Shown: positions 1 through 6,731, counted from the first letter of the stretch. The stretch is DNA of 10,559 nucleotides from Rikenella sp. (GCA_029054535.1 JAIDFC010000307.1:1-10559); one strand, 5' to 3'. The notes: generated from the letters alone by a model not told the origin. Numbers and translations are program-made.

Positions 1-73
1 CGCATCGCTATACTTCTAAAAACAGGTCTGTCTGCGCGCCACCCAATAAACCCGCCCCCCAACAAAGCCCCAT
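1..73. other. Window edge downstream of the channel gene; nothing identified
   Basis: This short stretch follows the stop codon of the outer-membrane channel gene, read on the minus strand. It is C-rich on the plus strand (a run of C at 55-60). I see no convincing hairpin plus T-run on either strand, so the operon's terminator or any further gene lies outside the window. Confidence 0.4.
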
Positions 74-1246
74 TCAGTTCATCAGGCAGATTGCCATTGC
101 CGCCCCGGCTCGAGCCACCTCGTATTCCAGCTCCAGAAGGCTATCCTTCAGTTCATACCACTCTCCCAACCCCATGAGAGCGTCGATCGACGTGATTTGC
201 CCCGCATCGGAAGCCTCTTTGAGCAACTCCAGGTAATCCTCTCCCGAGTGGTCGTTCCGGCGCGCCTCCAGAGTCGTCGAAAGTGCGTTGTAACGCAAAT
301 AAAGCGAGTTGAGCCGTGCCCGAGCCTCCGCCTCGGTAGCCGCATGCTGAGCCTGAGCCGCTGCACCCTGCGCCTTGGCATAGCGTTTGAGTCCGCTGTT
401 TTGCCACAGCGGGAGCGAGATGCCGGCCAATAGTCCACTGGCTCTCCTTCCCTCTTCAGCTTCGGCTTTGTAGCCTACCTTGATTTTCGGAATCCAGGCC
501 TGACGGCTCAATTTCAGTTCTCGTTGCGCGAGAAGCGTGTCGATCGCCGCCGCTCGCAACTCGAAATCGGTTCCCAACGCCGCCTCGACGAACTCCTCTT
601 GAGTCCCCGTAAACCCGAACTGCGGGTAGCCCTGCGGCACGATCTCCGCACCGCCGTTCAACTGCGCCAAGGTCGCCACCGCCTCGATCCGATCCGTTTC
701 GGCCAGCGTCAAGCTGTTCTCGATCTCGGTCAGGAGCATCTGCACGTTTCGCAACTCCAGCGCCGAACTCTCGCCCGCCTCGATCGCCTCGCCGTAGAGT
801 GCGATCACCCGACGCATATCATCCCGTCGGCGGGTCAGAATCTGCACCCGCTCGGTCGCGTAGTTCAACGCCAAATAAGCGTCCGAAACCTGGCTCATAA
901 TCGCCCGACGCGCCGACCGATACTCCTGTTCGGCTTTCGAGATCCCCAGTTTACTGATCTGGTTTCGCTGGTGGTAGATGGTCGGGAAATCGAAAGTCTG
1001 TTCTACGGTCAGTTCATAACGCGCCTCGCCGACGAAATAATATTCCAATTCCACCTCCGGATCGTCCGGCGCCAGCCCCGTCCGCAAACCCCGCACCGTA
1101 GCGGCATGTCCCTTCTCGGCCGCTGCCAGTTGCGGACTCCGACCCGCTACGTCGCTCAGAAACGCGGCGTAATCGCCGGTCTGAGCTGCCGCGGTCGCTC
1201 CGGACAGACTCAATACTGTCCCTATGATATATCCGTGTATCTTCAT
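74..1246 (-). CDS. TolC-family outer-membrane efflux channel (CusC/CzcC type)
   Basis: Outer-membrane component of a tripartite metal exporter: it should form the trimeric beta-barrel plus periplasmic alpha-tunnel through which the pump at 1416-4532 and the adaptor at 4898-6130 expel metal. The ATG at 1246 gives a 390-aa protein with a classical signal peptide (hydrophobic residues about 7-18, likely cleavage after the Ala run at 19-21). A longer frame would need a TTG at 1282 and spoils the signal peptide. There is no Cys at the cleavage site, so unlike E. coli CusC it is probably not lipidated. The mature part shows the two OEP-type halves (roughly 35-200 and 215-385): long Ala/Glu/Arg-rich helices, and the family-typical segment LAGISLPLWQNSG at 273-285 before the last helices. 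It is slightly short for CusC/CzcC (usually somewhat over 400 aa). Last gene of the operon in view; the spacer before it contains a diverged repeat element. Family is clear; substrate comes from context. Confidence 0.9.
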   Translation of the reverse strand: MKIHGYIIGTVLSLSGATAAAQTGDYAAFLSDVAGRSPQLAAAEKGHAATVRGLRTGLAPDDPEVELEYYFVGEARYELTVEQTFDFPTIYHQRNQISKLGISKAEQEYRSARRAIMSQVSDAYLALNYATERVQILTRRRDDMRRVIALYGEAIEAGESSALELRNVQMLLTEIENSLTLAETDRIEAVATLAQLNGGAEIVPQGYPQFGFTGTQEEFVEAALGTDFELRAAAIDTLLAQRELKLSRQAWIPKIKVGYKAEAEEGRRASGLLAGISLPLWQNSGLKRYAKAQGAAAQAQHAATEAEARARLNSLYLRYNALSTTLEARRNDHSGEDYLELLKEASDAGQITSIDALMGLGEWYELKDSLLELEYEVARAGAAMAICLMN

Positions 1247-1270
1247 GACTCTAACAATGAATGAATTTTC

Positions 1271-1404
1271 TTTGGCCACCAACCGGAACTGCCGCGTTTT
1301 AACTTCGTTTTCCTCGCGCTACCTCGGCATAGTCCACAAATGGCCTCTGCCCTCGGTACGCTGCTCGGTTGTTCACAAAAAGAACAGTACCCTCCTGTCG
1401 CCAA
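1271..1404. repeat. Short diverged fold-back repeat in the pump-channel spacer
   Basis: A second, smaller relative of the element at 4548-4889 fills most of the 169-bp gap between pump and channel genes. Its left end (1271-1295: TTTGGCCACC, 4 bases, GGAACTGCCGC) aligns without gaps with 4571-4595 at 20 of 25 positions. Its right end (GTTCACAAAAAGAACAGT at 1371-1388) corresponds to GTTCACAAAGAGAACAGT at 4833-4850, with an apparent 6-bp deletion in the left arm of the hairpin. The two ends are imperfect inverted repeats of each other: reading inward from 1404 on the minus strand gives TTGGCGAC followed later by TACTG. The inner arms also resemble each other (GCGCTACC at 1327-1334; GCGTACC on the opposite strand near 1356-1362). 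The strong 24-nt hairpins of the large copy are decayed here. The boundaries are approximate. Confidence 0.6.
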
Positions 1405-1415
1405 TGCAAAGAGCA

Positions 1416-4400
1416 TCATTTATCGGCGTCCCGAGCGATCAAGGAGTAGACCGCCGGGACCACGAAGAGGTTCAGGAGCGTCGAGGTGAGGAGTCCTCCG
1501 AGGATCACGATCGCCATCGGGCTTTGAATCTCGTTGCCCGGGAGGTCTCCCCCAACCGCCAGCGGGATCAGCGCCAGCCCCGAAGTCAGCGCCGTCATGA
1601 CGATCGGGCTGAGCCGGTCGACCGACCCGTGCAAGATTCGGTCCCGCAAAGATAGCTTGCTTCCCTCAGTCTCGCAAGCCAGGTGTCGATAACGCGACAA
1701 GAGTAGAATTCCGTTCCGCGTGGCGATGCCGAAAAGCGAGATGAAGCCGATGATGGCCGGGATGCTGACGATGCCCGAAGTGAGTCCGACGGCCGCCACG
1801 CCGCCGATCATCGCCAGCGGCAGGTTCAGCAGGACGACACCCGTGAGCCTCCAGTCGCGGAACTCGTTGTAGAGCAGCATGAAGACCGCCAGCAAGGCCA
1901 ACAGCGAAGTCAGCAGCAGGGTACGCGAAGCCGCCGCCTCGCTCTCGAACTGTCCGCCGTACTCGATGTGATAGCCCTCGGGGAGCGGCACCCGTTCGGC
2001 GATGCGTCGTTGGATCTGTTCGACGACCCCGCGCAGGTCGGCCCCCTCGACGTTCCCCGAAACGACCAGCTTCCGACTGACGTTTTCGCGGTTGATGGCA
2101 TTGGGTCCGGAGGTCGAGACGATCTCCGCCACCTCGCCGACCGGCACCTTGACCGCTTCGCCCGCCGCGTTGCGTCCGTCGAGCAGAATCCCCCCGATCC
2201 CCTCCATCGACGAACGGCTCAGGGAGTCGAACTTCAGCGTCAGGTCGAAGTTCCGCTCCCGTTCGTAGACCTCCGACACGACACGGCCCGCCAGCGCGAT
2301 CTCGATCGTCTGCGCGAACTGCGCCGGCGTAATCCCCCACTGAGCCAGCACCCCGCGACGCGGACGGATCTGCAACTGCGGCCGTTCGATCTGCTGCTCG
2401 ACGTTCAGGTCCACCAGACCCGGAATATCCTGCGTGGCGGCCTTGATGCGGTTCCCGATGGCGAACAACTCGTTCAGCTCCGGACCGAAGACCTTCACCG
2501 CGATATTCGACCGCGTACCCGACAACAGGAGGTCGATCCGGTGCGAGATCGGCTGCCCGATCTCGAAGACGATCCCCCGGATCCCGCTCAAGCGCCTCCG
2601 CACGTCGGCAAACACCTCGGCCCGACTCCGATCCTTCAACACGAACGGCACGTCGAATTCCGAGGTCTCGGTCCCCAGCGCATGCTCGTCCAGCTCGGCG
2701 CGGCCCGTCTTGCGCGACACCACGACCACCTCCGGAACCTGCATCAACTCGGCTTCGGCCAGCTCGGCGATCCGCACGCTCTCTTCGAGCGAGGCTCCCG
2801 GCAGGGCCGACACCGAAATGGCCATCGACCCCTCGTTGAACGGCGGCAGGAAGTTCCGCCCCAAGGTCCCGAACAGCGCCGCCGCGCCGCCGAACAGGAC
2901 GATCGCCACGCCGACCACCGTCCACCGGTGCCGCAGCGCACCGCCCAACAGGCGCGTGTACCCGGCCTTCATCCGCCGCACGAGCCACGGTTCGCGCTCG
3001 TGCTGCCCGAGCATCCGCCCGCCCGTCAACAGATAGCTCCCCAAGACCGGCGTCAACGTAATGGCCACGATCATCGACGCGAACAGCGACACGATGAAAG
3101 CGATCCCCAACGGCCTCAGCATACGGCCCTCCATGCCGCTCAGGAAGAAGAGCGGTGCGAAAGTTACGATAATAATCAACGTGGCGTTCCAGATCGAAGC
3201 CCGAATCTCGGTCGAAGCCTCGTACACCACCCTAAGAGAGGATTTGCGTTCGGCCTCGGGCAGACGACGATTCTCCCGCAGCCGTTTGAATACGTTCTCG
3301 ACGTCGATGATCGCGTCGTCGACCAGCGACCCGATGGCGATGGCCATCCCCCCGAGGCTCATCGTGTTGAGCGAAAAGCCCAACGCCCGCAGCACGATGA
3401 TCGCCACGAGCAGCGAGATCGGAATCGCCGCCAGCGAGATGATCGTCGTGCGGAAGTTCCCGAGGAAAATCATCAGGATGACCACCACCAGCACCCCGCC
3501 CTCGATCAAGGCCCGTTCGATGTTCCGGACGGAGCTTTCGATAAAGGTAGCCTGGCGGAAGATCTCGGTCGTAACCTGCACGTCGGGCGGCAGCTCGCGA
3601 GCCAGCTCGGCGATCGTGGCGTCGAGCCGTCCGGTCAGCTCCAGCGTCCCGGTGGCGGGCTGCTTCGTTACCGAAAGCCGCACCGCCCGGACGCCGTTCA
3701 CCGAAGCGTCGCCCATCCGGGGAGTCTTCCCCCCGGTCCGCACCTCGGCGATATCGGCCACCGTGATCGGGGTCCCGGCCGCCGACAGCTTCACCACGCT
3801 GGAGGCGATCGCCTCCGTCGAGGAGGTGCGAACCCGTCCCCGCACGATGTATTCGTTGCCGTACTGGTTCAGGATCCCGCCGGTCGCATCGGTGTTCATC
3901 CCCTCGACGGCCGCGAGAAGCTCGTCGAGACTCACCCCGTAGTGCCGCATCAGCTGCGGCGATGCCACGATCTGGTACTCCCTGATATCGCCGCCGACCA
4001 CCGTAACCTGAGCCACTCCGCCGGTCGACAACAGCCGCGGCCGCAAGGTCCAGTCGGCCAGCGTCCGAAGCTCTTCGAGCGAGGTGCTGTCGGCGGTCAA
4101 CCCGACCACCATCACCTCGCCCAACAACGACGACTGCGGAGCCAACACGGGCGCTTCTGCGCCCTGCGGCAGCTGCTCGCCGATCCCGGCGAGCTTCTCG
4201 GCCACGATCTGACGGGCCCGATAAATATCGGTCCCCCAGTCGAACTCGACGGTTACGGTCGAAAAACCGGTGGTCGACGACGACCGAACCCGCCGCACGT
4301 CGGTAGCCCCATTCAACGCGGTCTCGACGGGGAAGGTTACCAACCGCTCCACCTCCTCGGCGGCCATCCCGGGGGCTTCGGTCATCACAACAACTGTCGG

Positions 4401-4532
4401 CGAGGTCAAATCCGGAAAAACGTCCACCTCCATCCGACTCGCCGTATACCACCCCGCCGCCAACATCAATACCGATACGAGCATCACACTCCACCGGTTC
4501 CGCAACGAAAACTCTATAATCCTATTTATCAT
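1416..4532 (-). CDS. Heavy-metal efflux RND permease (CzcA/CusA family)
   Basis: Proton-driven inner-membrane pump of a tripartite metal exporter, 1038 aa, the usual length for the HME-RND family. The ATG at 4532 gives the typical start, with TM1 at about 14-32 followed by EVDVFPDL (35-42). TM2-6 lie at about 340-500, TM7 at about 537-556 and TM8-12 at about 870-1030, with two large periplasmic porter regions between. TM4 carries GSLVDDAIIDVEN (401-413): D405 and E412 match the proton-relay Asp and Glu of the family, D406 and D410 are additional acids, and A399 stands where CzcA has its first Asp. The three Met residues that bind Cu(I)/Ag(I) in E. coli CusA (573, 623, 672) align, by my reading from memory, with S573, L668 and I734. 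This argues for a divalent-metal substrate. The adaptor gene precedes it and the channel gene follows, each separated by a repeat-like element. Confidence 0.95.
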   Translation of the reverse strand: MINRIIEFSLRNRWSVMLVSVLMLAAGWYTASRMEVDVFPDLTSPTVVVMTEAPGMAAEEVERLVTFPVETALNGATDVRRVRSSSTTGFSTVTVEFDWGTDIYRARQIVAEKLAGIGEQLPQGAEAPVLAPQSSLLGEVMVVGLTADSTSLEELRTLADWTLRPRLLSTGGVAQVTVVGGDIREYQIVASPQLMRHYGVSLDELLAAVEGMNTDATGGILNQYGNEYIVRGRVRTSSTEAIASSVVKLSAAGTPITVADIAEVRTGGKTPRMGDASVNGVRAVRLSVTKQPATGTLELTGRLDATIAELARELPPDVQVTTEIFRQATFIESSVRNIERALIEGGVLVVVILMIFLGNFRTTIISLAAIPISLLVAIIVLRALGFSLNTMSLGGMAIAIGSLVDDAIIDVENVFKRLRENRRLPEAERKSSLRVVYEASTEIRASIWNATLIIIVTFAPLFFLSGMEGRMLRPLGIAFIVSLFASMIVAITLTPVLGSYLLTGGRMLGQHEREPWLVRRMKAGYTRLLGGALRHRWTVVGVAIVLFGGAAALFGTLGRNFLPPFNEGSMAISVSALPGASLEESVRIAELAEAELMQVPEVVVVSRKTGRAELDEHALGTETSEFDVPFVLKDRSRAEVFADVRRRLSGIRGIVFEIGQPISHRIDLLLSGTRSNIAVKVFGPELNELFAIGNRIKAATQDIPGLVDLNVEQQIERPQLQIRPRRGVLAQWGITPAQFAQTIEIALAGRVVSEVYERERNFDLTLKFDSLSRSSMEGIGGILLDGRNAAGEAVKVPVGEVAEIVSTSGPNAINRENVSRKLVVSGNVEGADLRGVVEQIQRRIAERVPLPEGYHIEYGGQFESEAAASRTLLLTSLLALLAVFMLLYNEFRDWRLTGVVLLNLPLAMIGGVAAVGLTSGIVSIPAIIGFISLFGIATRNGILLLSRYRHLACETEGSKLSLRDRILHGSVDRLSPIVMTALTSGLALIPLAVGGDLPGNEIQSPMAIVILGGLLTSTLLNLFVVPAVYSLIARDADK

Positions 4533-4590
4533 ATACTATTTTATATCGTTCTTTTTTCTTGCAAGCCGTGTTTGGCTACCGTATGGAACT

Positions 4591-4614
4591 GCCGCTTTCT
4601 TTCAAGAAAGCGGC
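4591..4614. repeat. Perfect 11-bp hairpin, left subterminal part of the fold-back element
   Basis: Arms GCCGCTTTCTT and AAGAAAGCGGC enclose a TC dinucleotide (in practice a TTCA tetraloop). It begins on the last G of the GGAACTG end repeat. As RNA from either strand it would be a strong hairpin; no T-run follows directly, so it is not a canonical terminator. Confidence 0.8.
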
Positions 4615-4681
4615 ACCAAAGAACTTCCAACAGCTACGCTATGCCTTAGGCTCCGCAATCTAATGCTCTGGCCCATTGGAT

Positions 4682-4752
4682 GGGTAGGGCTTTCTCGGCG
4701 GACGCGTAATGCGTGAGTTACCTAATCGCGCCGCGCCGGAAAGTCCCTACCC
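4682..4752. repeat. Inner stem and loop of the fold-back element
   Basis: GGGTAGGGCTTTC plus TCGGCG (4682-4700) is complementary to 4734-4752 apart from one bulged base on each side, giving a stem of about 18 bp around a loop of about 33 nt. The loop contains a small ACGC/GCGT pair (4702-4705 with 4710-4713). This is the centre of symmetry of the larger element. Confidence 0.7.
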
Positions 4753-4791
4753 AAAACAAAGGGAACAAGGCTCTTGACTACGGCAGCCCAT

Positions 4792-4809
4792 GGAATGCGT
4801 TAGCATTCC
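4792..4809. repeat. 7-bp hairpin inside the right arm of the fold-back element
   Basis: GGAATGC and GCATTCC flank the loop GTTA. It is a local perfect hairpin in the right inner arm. The left arm has no equally good counterpart, so it is a minor feature of the element. Confidence 0.6.
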
Positions 4810-4823
4810 CGAAAGTTTTTCTG

Positions 4824-4847
4824 GTTCTCTTTGTTCACAAAGAGAAC
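4824..4847. repeat. Perfect 11-bp hairpin, right subterminal part of the fold-back element
   Basis: Arms GTTCTCTTTGT and ACAAAGAGAAC enclose TC, the same geometry as the hairpin at 4591-4614, and it ends on the first base of CAGTTCC. Read in the equivalent (inverted) orientation, the two hairpins agree in only 8 of 24 bases, although the flanking heptamers are identical. Confidence 0.8.
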
Positions 4848-4897
4848 AGTTCCAGAACGTCGCTAAAGACTGTTTTCAGAAAAAAGAACTATTAAAA

Positions 4898-6130
4898 TTA
4901 ATGAGAATGTCCGTGAGGGATAGCAGTGGATAGCCCCGCGAGACGGACGAAATAGGGACCGGTTGCGACGACCTCTTCGCCGGGTTTGAGACCGGAGAGG
5001 ATTTCGATGCGCTCGCCGTCCGAGGTCCCCGTTCGGACCGGGATTTTGCGGTAGTGGCCGGGAGAGATACGGACATAGAGGTAGTAGGCGCCCTGTTCTT
5101 CGGTGAGTGCCGAGAGGGGGACGGTGAGGATGTTTTCGCGCGGGGCGCCTTTCAGGAAGACTTCGACCACGGTCCCCGGAGTCAGATCGCCCCGGTTTTC
5201 GAACTCGAAGCGAATCGGGATCGTGGGCGATCCGGCCGCCACCGTTCTCCCCGATCCGATCAGCCGACCGTCCAAGTCGCTCAGGTCGTAGGTTTTACCA
5301 TCGTACGGCGTGGTGAAGTTGGCCGTCCGCGTTTCGTCCGTCCGGACCAGATGTCGTTGCGGCACGTCGGCCCGCAGGACCAGGTTTCGGTTGGCCGAGA
5401 TCTCGGCCAGCGGCTGCCCCGCCGCCACGTAATCCCCCTCGCCGACCAGAAGCGACGTAATGTAGCCACCCAACGGAGCCACAATGCTTTTTCCGCCCTT
5501 GGTGGCATTTTCGGAAAGTACCGCCACCCGTCGCCGCGCCACGTCCATCGCCAGTCGAGCCGACTCGAGCTCGGCGCCGCTTACCACCCGATTTCCGGCG
5601 AGCGACTCGGCTCGCCGGAAATCGGCCTCGGCCTTGGCCAGCTCGGCACGGGCATCGGCCAGTTGCTGCGGGTAGTTCCCCTCGACCATCCCGGACGAAC
5701 CGAGGATCAGAAACGATGTTCCTTTGGCGACTCTCGTCCCTTCGGTCAACCGCCGCCCGCCGAAACTCACGATGCCGGAGACGGTGGCCGTTACGGTCGA
5801 ACGATCGCCCGGAGCGGTCTCGATCGCGCCGCCCGTCCGGACGATGCTCGAAAACGGACCGACGGCGGCCGATTCATAAGTCAGCCCGAGCGATTCGGCC
5901 TGATGGTCGTCCAGGACGATCACCCCCGGCTCGTCGACATGCTCGGCCTCGTTCTCCGAACGGGTCGCTTCCCGGTCGTGTTCGTGATCGTGATTATGGC
6001 CCTCGACTTCATGGTCGTGGGCGTGCGATTCGGCCGTGTGATCGTGAACGGCGTGGTCGTGCTCCGAAAAGGCGCAACCCGATAAAGCCAGCGTCAAAAA
6101 CGCGGCTCCACATATCCATGGAAATTTCAT
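4898..6130 (-). CDS. RND periplasmic adaptor (membrane-fusion) lipoprotein, His-rich
   Basis: Adaptor linking the pump at 1416-4532 to the channel at 74-1246; 410 aa from the ATG at 6130. The N-terminus is a lipoprotein signal with lipobox LSGC, so C19 should be lipidated, probably on the periplasmic face of the inner membrane. Residues 23-52 hold 11 His alternating with Asp/Glu, and the protein ends HGHSH, giving His at both ends that could bind metal. The core is MFP-like: barrel-sandwich halves around 108-150 and 205-240, with a short alpha-helical hairpin (about 153-208, rich in Ala/Glu/Arg); beta-barrel about 245-330; membrane-proximal domain with GLKPGEEVVATGPYF (379-393). No Met occurs between C19 and M148, so the Met cluster that binds Cu(I) in the CusB N-terminus is missing. 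It starts 64 bp after the small gene upstream, whose 3' end can pair with its leader. CzcB/CusB family is clear; the metal is inferred. Confidence 0.93.
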   Translation of the reverse strand: MKFPWICGAAFLTLALSGCAFSEHDHAVHDHTAESHAHDHEVEGHNHDHEHDREATRSENEAEHVDEPGVIVLDDHQAESLGLTYESAAVGPFSSIVRTGGAIETAPGDRSTVTATVSGIVSFGGRRLTEGTRVAKGTSFLILGSSGMVEGNYPQQLADARAELAKAEADFRRAESLAGNRVVSGAELESARLAMDVARRRVAVLSENATKGGKSIVAPLGGYITSLLVGEGDYVAAGQPLAEISANRNLVLRADVPQRHLVRTDETRTANFTTPYDGKTYDLSDLDGRLIGSGRTVAAGSPTIPIRFEFENRGDLTPGTVVEVFLKGAPRENILTVPLSALTEEQGAYYLYVRISPGHYRKIPVRTGTSDGERIEILSGLKPGEEVVATGPYFVRLAGLSTAIPHGHSH

Positions 6131-6139
6131 GAAAAATTC

Positions 6140-6221
6140 GTTTTACGGTTTTCAAAATCAAGAAGCCTTCTCCCACATCATGAGACAAGGCGCTCTAAAC
6201 AGCTCGAAAAAACCGTAAAAC
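6140..6221 (-). promoter_or_regulatory. Inverted repeat linking the small gene's end to the adaptor leader
   Basis: GTTTTACGGTTTT at 6140-6152 is perfectly complementary over 13 bases to 6209-6221. In the minus-strand transcript one arm lies in the last codons of the small Cys/His-rich gene (stop at 6197-6195). The other lies 10-22 nt before the adaptor ATG at 6130. The stem would cover the adaptor's ribosome-loading region unless a ribosome finishing the small gene opens it, so translational coupling is a reasonable inference. The stem is only moderately GC-rich (4 G-C pairs), with a 56-nt loop. Confidence 0.45.
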
Positions 6222-6644
6222 AGGAGGAGCACGTCCCGCCCGCGTATCCGGCGACCACTGCATGAGCAGCCGCGCATCGAACGGACCGTAAAGAATGTTA
6301 TGTTTCGCCACCACCGGACCGGTCGCGGCAGAAGAGGTGTTGCAATATCCCGTACAATATTCGCAGACGACGGTCGGCAGTACTTCGCCGCCCTGACATT
6401 TCTCTTGCGAGCGGTCGTCTTCATCGCGCAATAAGTACGGACGCTGCGCCACGCACTCGGTCTCACCTTCGCACCACCCCTCGCAACAAGCCTCGGACTC
6501 CACGATCGGGATCGACCGGTCGTCGGCCATACATGCGATCGTCTCCGTCGCCGCATGCCCATGATGCGGCACGACGGCATGCACCAACATCACCGCGCTG
6601 GCCATCAGCACGGCGACGAATGCGATATGTCGGCGCAAAGACAT
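6195..6644 (-). CDS. Small membrane-anchored Cys/His-rich protein heading the metal-efflux operon
   Basis: 149 aa from the ATG at 6644; a longer frame would start at a TTG at 6671 inside the -7 promoter box, so it is rejected. Residues about 6-24 form a hydrophobic signal or anchor segment, followed at once by HAVVPHHGH (22-30). The remainder is exported or periplasmic and has nine Cys (38, 53, 54, 58, 64, 83, 94, 97, 101), including an EACCEGWCEG cluster and a VVCEYCTGYC cluster, plus many acidic residues. The C-terminal 40 residues are plain. Small proteins with a hydrophobic N-terminus and an 'H-A-[VI]-[VI]-P-H-H' motif are known next to heavy-metal efflux genes in Bacteroidales; I believe the family is DUF6769, but this is from memory. 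Its biochemical role is unknown to me; metal binding or buffering, or handing metal to the adaptor, is inferred from the residues and the position. First gene of the operon, 64 bp before the adaptor gene. Confidence 0.8.
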   Translation of the reverse strand: MSLRRHIAFVAVLMASAVMLVHAVVPHHGHAATETIACMADDRSIPIVESEACCEGWCEGETECVAQRPYLLRDEDDRSQEKCQGGEVLPTVVCEYCTGYCNTSSAATGPVVAKHNILYGPFDARLLMQWSPDTRAGRAPPVLRFFRAV

Positions 6645-6668
6645 GGTAGTGCGGAAGATTCGACGATA

Positions 6669-6676
6669 CAAAGATA
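6669..6676 (-). promoter_or_regulatory. Bacteroidota -7 box for the efflux operon
   Basis: Read on the minus strand this is TATCTTTG, an exact match to the TAnnTTTG consensus, ending 24 bp before the small gene's ATG at 6644. I find no TTG/TTTG -33 element at normal spacing upstream, which would fit a weak or activator-dependent promoter. No other exact match lies in the three inter-gene spacers, so all four genes probably share it. Confidence 0.6.
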
Positions 6677-6731
6677 ACGTTTTTTCGTCTCTTTATCTCG
6701 TTCGCCGCCCCCTCTGACCGAAGTCCCGTTT

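Larger units (their letters stand above)
4548..4889. repeat. Long imperfect fold-back (MITE-like) element in the adaptor-pump spacer
   Basis: The whole 342-bp stretch is a long imperfect inverted repeat centred near 4718. Its ends are a perfect 12-bp inverted pair (GTTCTTTTTTCT at 4548-4559 and its complement at 4878-4889). Further in, TTTGGCTACC-4-GGAACTG (4571-4591) pairs with 4847-4867 in 16 of 21 positions, including the exact pair GGAACTG/CAGTTCC. Next come two local hairpins (4591-4614, 4824-4847), then diverged inner arms, and finally a stem at 4682-4700/4734-4752 around a loop of about 33 nt. No transposase is encoded; the open frames inside are short and resemble nothing I know. Only 15 bp separate it from the pump start and 8 bp from the adaptor stop, so it accounts for nearly the whole gap. 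I see no clear target-site duplication. Whether it is a mobile element or a conserved RNA structure is open. Confidence 0.75.

Noticed and set aside
1247..1282. Longer N-terminus of the channel protein starting from TTG at 1282
   Set aside because: It puts 12 residues before a well-formed signal peptide and begins inside the repeat end; the ATG at 1246 is better.
1968..4649. Open frame of 893 codons on the plus strand, antisense to the pump gene
   Set aside because: Its translation is rich in Arg, Pro, His and Gln with no recognisable domain, as expected for the antisense frame of a high-GC gene; the minus-strand pump is unmistakable.
4713..4895. 60-codon open frame inside the fold-back element (plus strand)
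   Set aside because: It runs through the repeat and its hairpins, has no recognisable motif or promoter, and is probably an accident of the repeat sequence.
4541..4896. Target-site duplication around the fold-back element
   Set aside because: Both flanks are AT-rich, but I find no convincing identical direct repeat next to the 12-bp ends; the duplication may be lost or the boundaries slightly off.
5054..6085. 343-codon plus-strand frame antisense to the adaptor gene
   Set aside because: Shadow frame; the minus-strand lipoprotein adaptor explains the region fully.
74..6130. Calling the exporter a Cu(I)/Ag(I) system (cusCBA)
   Set aside because: The Met residues that bind Cu/Ag in CusA and CusB are not found at the aligned positions, so neither cus nor czc symbols are assigned with confidence.
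6645..6671. Longer N-terminus of the small Cys/His protein starting from TTG at 6671
   Set aside because: That codon lies within the -7 promoter box and would not be in the transcript; the ATG at 6644 is preferred.
6673..6697. GATAA...TTATC partial dyad near the efflux promoter as an operator
   Set aside because: Only 5 bp per arm with a long spacer in AT-rich sequence; could occur by chance.
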